Shown here piece by piece: positions 31,148-35,384 of a stretch of DNA of 35,384 nucleotides. The translations under genes and the position numbers were made by a program. Under the pieces are notes generated by a model that was not told the DNA's origin, did no database searches, and saw nothing but the letters and a program-made list of their open reading frames with translations. This DNA comes from Verrucomicrobiaceae bacterium. Its GTDB lineage: Bacteria; Verrucomicrobiota; Verrucomicrobiia; Verrucomicrobiales; DEV007. The first letter of the stretch is position 1. The number at the start of each line of letters is the position of its first letter. The stretch is from contig JAAESJ010000134.1 of NCBI GenBank assembly GCA_024229495.1, positions 1-35,384 of the forward strand. Direction: 5' to 3'.

Positions 31148-33135
31148 TACTTGGCCAGCAGGAGTGCGGGGTGCAGGGTGAAGTCAGAACTTCCCGGCTT
31201 TACGTTATGGCCCTCGATGGCGAGGATATTCACTCCTTCCTGAAGCGCTTCGATTGCGTGTTTGTCCAGGGGGAAGAACTCGAATTTTTTATCCGCTTCA
31301 TGCGAGTGAAATCCTTTCGCGCCTTTCCCGCTCCCGGAATCAACCCCGACACGCAGAATTTCCTTACCGTTTATGTAGGCGATGAACGCGTCGTCGTAGG
31401 ACATGGCGATCCCGATCTTGGCCCGGTCTGCGTCAGGGGGAACCTGGAACGTGCTGCGAATATAGACGCTCCTGTATTTATCCCTCATGCCGATCAGTTC
31501 GGTGCGGTCATCCTTGTCTCCATAGCCAAATCCTGCTGCCCCCTTCTGCCAGGATGAATGGTTGAAATCGAGGGTTGTCCATTTCTCAGGAGGATGTGCC
31601 CCGCCGGCCAGGTATCTCCATTGTGCTCCGTGGTCGATGATGCGATGGCTCACGGCAGGCAGGGAATTTCCCTTCTTGGGGGCTTTCACAGGCTCCGGAT
31701 TCTTGGCTTTATTTTTATCCTGGGGTTGCCATGGGTCCTTGATGGGGGAGTGCTCGATGACACCTTCTTTTTTGATCGCGAAGGAATCACGCACCGTCGC
31801 GTTCAAGTTGAGCATTTTCGCGCTCAGGGTGTTTCCTTCCACTGAGACCAGCACGGAGCCGTTTTCGACAATGATCCTGCGCATGACGGGCATGGTGCCT
31901 TTTCTGCTGACGTTGGTGCCTCCATGACCTGCGACGACCTGTATCGTGCCATTGTGAGGAACCAGCCCCTTACTTTTAAGGTAGGGTCCATCACCCTCTG
32001 GATCACCGTCACCGTCGTCGAGGACGACGCCACTGGCCGTGGTGGGTGTCTTGTATGCGCCGTCGATGAGCATTGAGCGCTCGTAGATGTGGGAGTGGCC
32101 GGTAAAGACAATGTCCACGCCTCCTCCCTCGAGTATGGGCATGATGTGCTCGCGCATCTCAATGAGTTGACTTTCCTTGTCACTGTCGTGTGAGCCCTTG
32201 GTGTAGGGAGGGTGATGGAAGTAGGCGATCAGCCACTCAGCCTTGGTTTTTTCAATGTCAGCTTTCAGCCAACGCGCCATGGCCCCGCCGGGCCTGCGGT
32301 CAAGGTCGTGGGAATCAAGGACGATGAAGTGGACGTTGCCGAAATCAAATGAGTAGTAGGCCTCCTTGCCGGATGGAAGGCCGCCGGCTTCACCGGTTGT
32401 CGGGCAAATATACGCGTCGTAGAAAGGCCCGGTTCCGTCCTTGCCCTTGGAGGTTTTTCCTTCATGGTTACCCATTGCTGCCCAGCAAACCGTGTTGCGC
32501 AGGGTGGGTTCATACATCCGGAAAAAGCGCTCGGAGAACTGGGTGTCCGTGCCACTGCCATAGGCCATGTCGCCAACATGGATGTAGAGGTCGAGCTGGC
32601 TTTTTTGTGCCTTGTTGTAATCACGCATCGCGGTATGCACCTTGGCCTGGTTGGCACCGCCGGTTCCGGAGTCACCGACTACCCAGAAATAAAGGGGCCT
32701 TTCAGTGCCCGGCACCGGGTGTGTCTTGAAGCGGTAAGTTGCATCCTCCGGGGTGAGTCGTTTTTCGCCATCATAGATTGCGTAATAATAAGTGGCTGCC
32801 GGTTCCAGGCCACTGATGGTCGCTTCAAACTGGCGGGTGCCATCGGGAGCACTGTGGAGTGGCGGAGGTCCGCCGGATTGTCCCTTGTCGGTTGTTCGGG
32901 TTACAATATGTTCTGGCTTGGATAGCATGGTCAGCGTTGCCGGGTCTTTCCCATAACGAACCACCGGGGTGATTGACCGTTCTGTGCGCCAGACAATCCG
33001 GATGGAACTCTCCGTGGCGAGTTGCAGGTATGGTGAGCGGGAGAATGTGGGTTGCTTCGCGGCAAGTGGCTGTAGCATGGCGAGGGCCAAAAGCGTTGTG
33101 CTGCAGGTTGTCTTCAGGAGTGAAGGGATGGTCAT
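31147..33135 (-). CDS. Exported purple-acid-phosphatase-like metallophosphoesterase
   Basis: This 662-residue protein has a signal peptide (to about LAAKQ). An N-terminal fibronectin-III-like domain (about 28-138, SPYLQLATESSIRIVWRT) is typical of purple acid phosphatases. The catalytic domain (about 148-400) has all metal motifs: GDSG (154-157), GDMAYG (188-193), GNHE (222-225), H308 in FHHPPY, and GHSHIYER (346-353). Such enzymes carry a dinuclear Fe-Zn/Mn centre and hydrolyse phosphate esters outside the cytoplasm. After a Lys/Pro linker (about 475-500) a C-terminal beta domain (WRYLAGGAHPPEKW, FGYGDK, DDAFIAYINGKEILR) resembles a module common in exported proteins of Planctomycetota and Verrucomicrobiota. 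It is coupled to the TPR gene downstream. Likely role: phosphate scavenging or processing of a phosphorylated polymer. Confidence 0.9.
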   Translation of the reverse strand: MTIPSLLKTTCSTTLLALAMLQPLAAKQPTFSRSPYLQLATESSIRIVWRTERSITPVVRYGKDPATLTMLSKPEHIVTRTTDKGQSGGPPPLHSAPDGTRQFEATISGLEPAATYYYAIYDGEKRLTPEDATYRFKTHPVPGTERPLYFWVVGDSGTGGANQAKVHTAMRDYNKAQKSQLDLYIHVGDMAYGSGTDTQFSERFFRMYEPTLRNTVCWAAMGNHEGKTSKGKDGTGPFYDAYICPTTGEAGGLPSGKEAYYSFDFGNVHFIVLDSHDLDRRPGGAMARWLKADIEKTKAEWLIAYFHHPPYTKGSHDSDKESQLIEMREHIMPILEGGGVDIVFTGHSHIYERSMLIDGAYKTPTTASGVVLDDGDGDPEGDGPYLKSKGLVPHNGTIQVVAGHGGTNVSRKGTMPVMRRIIVENGSVLVSVEGNTLSAKMLNLNATVRDSFAIKKEGVIEHSPIKDPWQPQDKNKAKNPEPVKAPKKGNSLPAVSHRIIDHGAQWRYLAGGAHPPEKWTTLDFNHSSWQKGAAGFGYGDKDDRTELIGMRDKYRSVYIRSTFQVPPDADRAKIGIAMSYDDAFIAYINGKEILRVGVDSGSGKGAKGFHSHEADKKFEFFPLDKHAIEALQEGVNILAIEGHNVKPGSSDFTLHPALLLAK

Positions 33136-33221
33136 ATGAGCAATATTAAGAATGTGTCGTTAGTGGTTTTTTAGGATCGTCGCCGGGAGGGGATTGGGCA
33201 ACATTCAAATTAAGCTGTGAC

Positions 33222-33250
33222 TTGATTGAATACCTGAATGGATTTATATA
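33222..33250 (+). promoter_or_regulatory. Sigma-70-type promoter of the glutaredoxin-like gene
   Basis: TTGATT (-35, 33222-33227) and TATATA (-10, 33245-33250) are separated by exactly 17 bases. The start would be near 33257, giving a leader of about 15 bases before the ATG at 33272, which has no Shine-Dalgarno sequence. Confidence 0.65.
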
Positions 33251-33271
33251 TTTATTCTCAATAAAAAAATT

Positions 33272-33640
33272 ATGCCAGAAGACAATATCGAGATTACCGC
33301 CTACGTGAAGACACATTGCGGCTGGAGCGAGGGAGTTCGTGCCATTATGCGCAAGCACTCCCTGGACTACGAGGAGAAGGATATTATCGCCAACCCGGCA
33401 TTCCGCTGGGAGATGGAACAGCGCAGTGGTCAACCTCTTTCACCCTGTGTGGTCGTTAATGATGTGATGCTCGCTGACGTGAGCGGTGATGAGGTTGAGG
33501 CTTACCTTCTGGAGAAGGGCCTAGTGGGCGATACCGAGAAGGCGGCTGACGCGCCTACCGATTCCGCATGCACTGATGAGCAGCATGCCGCGATGGAAAA
33601 GGCGGCAGGAAAGATCAATTTTATTGATCAGTCGGAATAA
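33272..33640 (+). CDS. Glutaredoxin-like protein (CGWS active site)
   Basis: This 122-residue cytoplasmic protein has a thioredoxin-fold domain at about 6-88. C16-G-W-S19 sits where dithiol glutaredoxins have CPYC and monothiol ones CGFS, so it has a single active cysteine. The fold's cis-proline region is LSPCVVVN (P58, C59), with an extra cysteine right after the proline. The C-terminal 35 residues (Ala/Asp/Glu-rich) are not part of the fold. Monothiol glutaredoxins use glutathione and handle Fe-S clusters, but the missing Phe and the Cys59 mean this one could also work differently. Its 3' end overlaps the stop region of the convergent zinc-ribbon gene by 20 bases. Confidence 0.78.
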   Translation: MPEDNIEITAYVKTHCGWSEGVRAIMRKHSLDYEEKDIIANPAFRWEMEQRSGQPLSPCVVVNDVMLADVSGDEVEAYLLEKGLVGDTEKAADAPTDSACTDEQHAAMEKAAGKINFIDQSE

Positions 33641-34178
33641 ACATTCCCCTGCCGTATTTTAAGTGCAGTTGCTCCACTTCTTCGGGAGTCAGGAACTGTT
33701 GTGCCCACGCGGTAAAGTCCCCGCTGCTGTCGTATTCGGGCTGAAAAGGATGGTTCATGCCCTCCTGTGTCAGCTGCTCCGGGGACTTCCTGCGCTGAGC
33801 GGAATGCCAGACGTTCCATTTCCTCATATAATTATGCATCATCCACGGGATCCAGCCAACGAAAGCTCCAAAGCCAGCCAAGCCTAGGGAGATGTTAAAA
33901 GAATCCGAATTCGTGTCCCCTTTGACCAAGCATATAAACCCCAAGGGAATAGCGATGAGGAAGGCCAAAACCGTAAAAACAGTAAGTCCCTTCTTCCATG
34001 GAGACACATCGGCGGGATTGAACATCGAGAAGCGGCAGGCCTTGCAGTGATAGGTCCACGTCGTTCCCTCACTTGTTCTACTGCTCTTAATGTCGAACGT
34101 ATTGTGTGCCTTGCAAGTAGCGCACCAGTAGGCCTTGGGGTTCGGGTTGCAGTGGTTGATTTCAGGCAGGTTCTGCAT
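33621..34178 (-). CDS. Zinc-ribbon membrane protein of unknown function
   Basis: This protein has 185 residues if translation begins at ATG 34178. An in-frame ATG at 34217 would overlap the aminopeptidase gene, and its 13 extra residues do not look like a domain. An N-terminal zinc ribbon holds two CxxC pairs (YWCATCKAH and YHCKACRF). Two hydrophobic segments follow (about GLTVFTVLAFLIAIPLGFIC and SLGLAGFGAFVGWIPWMM), then a polar C-terminus of about 60 residues with LTPEEVEQLHLKYG. Both ends probably face the cytoplasm. No family is recognised. It lies 22 bases after the aminopeptidase stop and is probably co-transcribed with it. Confidence 0.65.
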   Translation of the reverse strand: MQNLPEINHCNPNPKAYWCATCKAHNTFDIKSSRTSEGTTWTYHCKACRFSMFNPADVSPWKKGLTVFTVLAFLIAIPLGFICLVKGDTNSDSFNISLGLAGFGAFVGWIPWMMHNYMRKWNVWHSAQRRKSPEQLTQEGMNHPFQPEYDSSGDFTAWAQQFLTPEEVEQLHLKYGRGMFIPTDQ

Positions 34179-34200
34179 GGTTGCTATCAGGGTGATGCCC

Positions 34201-35283
34201 CTAAAGTTTGAGGGCAAAGTCGTCTCCTGCCTTCAGGGAACGAACAAAGGCAACGAGCACGTCAATGACCTGCTCCACATCCCCGAGGTCAACCACCTCG
34301 ACCACCGAGTGCATATAGCGCAGGGGCAGGGAGATCAGCGCACTGGGTATGCCCTGGCCGGTATAGGAAATATTGTCCGTGTCCGTGCCGCTGTAACGGG
34401 AGCTGGACTCGTGTTGGATGGGGATCTTTGCTTTCTTGGCAACTTCCATCAAGCGCTTGACGACATTCGCGTGGTTACAGGTGCCGTGTGTCAGGCTTGG
34501 GCCTGCGCCGAATTTCACCTCGCCATGGATCGCATGGCTGATCCCGGGTGTATCCGTGGCATGGGTCACATCCAGGCAAACGGCGACATCGGGCATCAGG
34601 CGCCGGGTGATCATGGTTGCTCCATGCCCCCCGATTTCCTCCTGCACGGAATTGACGCATTGCAGCGTGGCAGCAGGCCGGGTCTTGGCCTTGGCCAGCT
34701 TGGCCATGACCTGCGCAATGATGTAGCCACCAATGCGGTTATCCAGGGCGCGGCTGACAATCCTGCCACTGGCGAACTCCTCCGGTTCATCGGCATAGAC
34801 GGCCGGATGTCCAACACGAAGGCCGAGCTTAACGACTTCCTCCGCTGAAGATGCCCCGACATCGACATACAGCTCATGGATTTTCGGTGCCTTTTCATTG
34901 CCAAGGGAATCCTTGCGCAGGTGGATGGCAGTATTTCCGATGATGCCCTTTACCGTTCCCTTGTCTCCCAGGATGCTGATTCTTCGCCCTCTGCCGGTTG
35001 CGGCATCCGATCCCCCGACACGGTCAAGGTAGATAAATCCCTCCTTGGTGATGTGCTTGATGATATAGCCGATTTCGTCCGCATGGGCTTCGAGCATCAC
35101 GGTGGGAGCCTTGGCGGAACGCCCCTTGAGGATGCCCCATGTGCTGCCATAGGCATCCATGTCGACGGAGTCGGCATGTTTCTTGACATGGCTTGCCCAT
35201 ACGCGCTGTCCGGGGGTTTCAAATCCCGTGGGACTTGGGGTGGAAAGGAGTTTAAACAGGAATTTTTTGTCGCTGGCGGTCAT
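34201..35283 (-). CDS. M42-family aminopeptidase
   Basis: This 360-residue protein is a cytoplasmic dimetal exopeptidase of the tetrahedral TET type, acting on short peptides. Metal ligands and catalytic residues are all present: H67 and D69 (LEAHADEIGYI), D181 (SRALDNRIGG), E215/E216 (SVQEEIGGHGA), D238 (CLDVTHATDTPG) and H325 (PLRYMHSVVEV). The GPSLTHGTCNHANV segment fits M42. Some relatives were named endoglucanase or FrvX, but the residues speak for a peptidase. The ATG at 35283 begins MTASDKKFLFKLLS and the N-terminus matches the family length. The last 100 bases of the window show no further gene. Confidence 0.93.
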   Translation of the reverse strand: MTASDKKFLFKLLSTPSPTGFETPGQRVWASHVKKHADSVDMDAYGSTWGILKGRSAKAPTVMLEAHADEIGYIIKHITKEGFIYLDRVGGSDAATGRGRRISILGDKGTVKGIIGNTAIHLRKDSLGNEKAPKIHELYVDVGASSAEEVVKLGLRVGHPAVYADEPEEFASGRIVSRALDNRIGGYIIAQVMAKLAKAKTRPAATLQCVNSVQEEIGGHGATMITRRLMPDVAVCLDVTHATDTPGISHAIHGEVKFGAGPSLTHGTCNHANVVKRLMEVAKKAKIPIQHESSSRYSGTDTDNISYTGQGIPSALISLPLRYMHSVVEVVDLGDVEQVIDVLVAFVRSLKAGDDFALKL

Positions 35284-35384
35284 TTTTTTATGGAATGTGC
35301 TCGCAGCTATTCACGTGGCAAGGGCTGTTTTGTTTTCTTGCTAATACCTGCGCGCAGGCAGTTATACATTGTTTAGGCAGTATA

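Noticed and set aside
34179-34217. Upstream start of the zinc-ribbon protein
   Set aside because: It would overlap the aminopeptidase stop and adds a non-conserved-looking stretch; ATG 34178 directly before the zinc ribbon fits better.

Overview
The window looks like an ordinary chromosomal stretch of a Gram-negative bacterium, most likely a member of the Verrucomicrobiota (Opitutae-like). The clues are a lysine/alanine-rich histone H1-like tail, several exported proteins of unknown function (one SHD1-like, one purple-acid-phosphatase-like enzyme with an extra C-terminal beta domain), a DUF5069-like protein, an AsmA-like envelope protein and a lipoprotein-type outer-membrane efflux channel. 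This assignment is inferred from gene content, not from a database search. I see no prophage, insertion sequence, integron or CRISPR array.

Layout. 1-421: end of the histone-like gene with a strong terminator, then tRNA-Val(GAC). 541-2992 (minus): a CysI-type sulfite reductase and a GNAT acetyltransferase. 3202-4095 (plus): a membrane-anchored coiled-coil protein. 4096-4801: about 700 bases without a protein gene, holding a probable 6S RNA with its terminator on the minus strand and a terminator-like hairpin after pheT. 4802-8993 (minus): the translation operon rpmI-rplT-pheS-pheT, without infC. 9165-10799 (plus): a soluble PAS/histidine kinase/receiver hybrid, tail to tail with an AsmA-like protein (10804-13410, minus).

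13568-19845 (plus): a run of four genes: a YycJ/WalJ-like metallo-beta-lactamase-fold hydrolase, anthranilate synthase component I (trpE), an MTH1-like Nudix hydrolase, and a 1066-residue exported protein. The last has a phosphohistidine motif followed by a PEP-synthase/water-dikinase ATP-grasp domain, and is the most unusual gene here. 19846-21254 (minus): a DUF5069-like protein and an orphan SPPY-type DNA methyltransferase. 21418-27968 (plus): a complete tripartite RND efflux operon (TetR regulator, lipoprotein outer-membrane factor, membrane fusion protein, RND pump) with overlapping or nearly abutting genes and a TetR-operator-like palindrome in front.

28000-33135: four exported proteins (SHD1-like with hexapeptide repeats, a proline-rich protein, a TPR protein, and a purple-acid-phosphatase-like enzyme translationally coupled to the TPR gene). 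33272-35283: a CGWS glutaredoxin-like protein with a good sigma-70-type promoter, a zinc-ribbon membrane protein and an M42 aminopeptidase.

Functionally the window mixes housekeeping (translation, tryptophan synthesis, sulfite reduction, nucleotide-pool cleaning) with envelope functions (efflux, AsmA, exported enzymes). The best candidate for something little described is the exported dikinase-like protein at 16648-19845.
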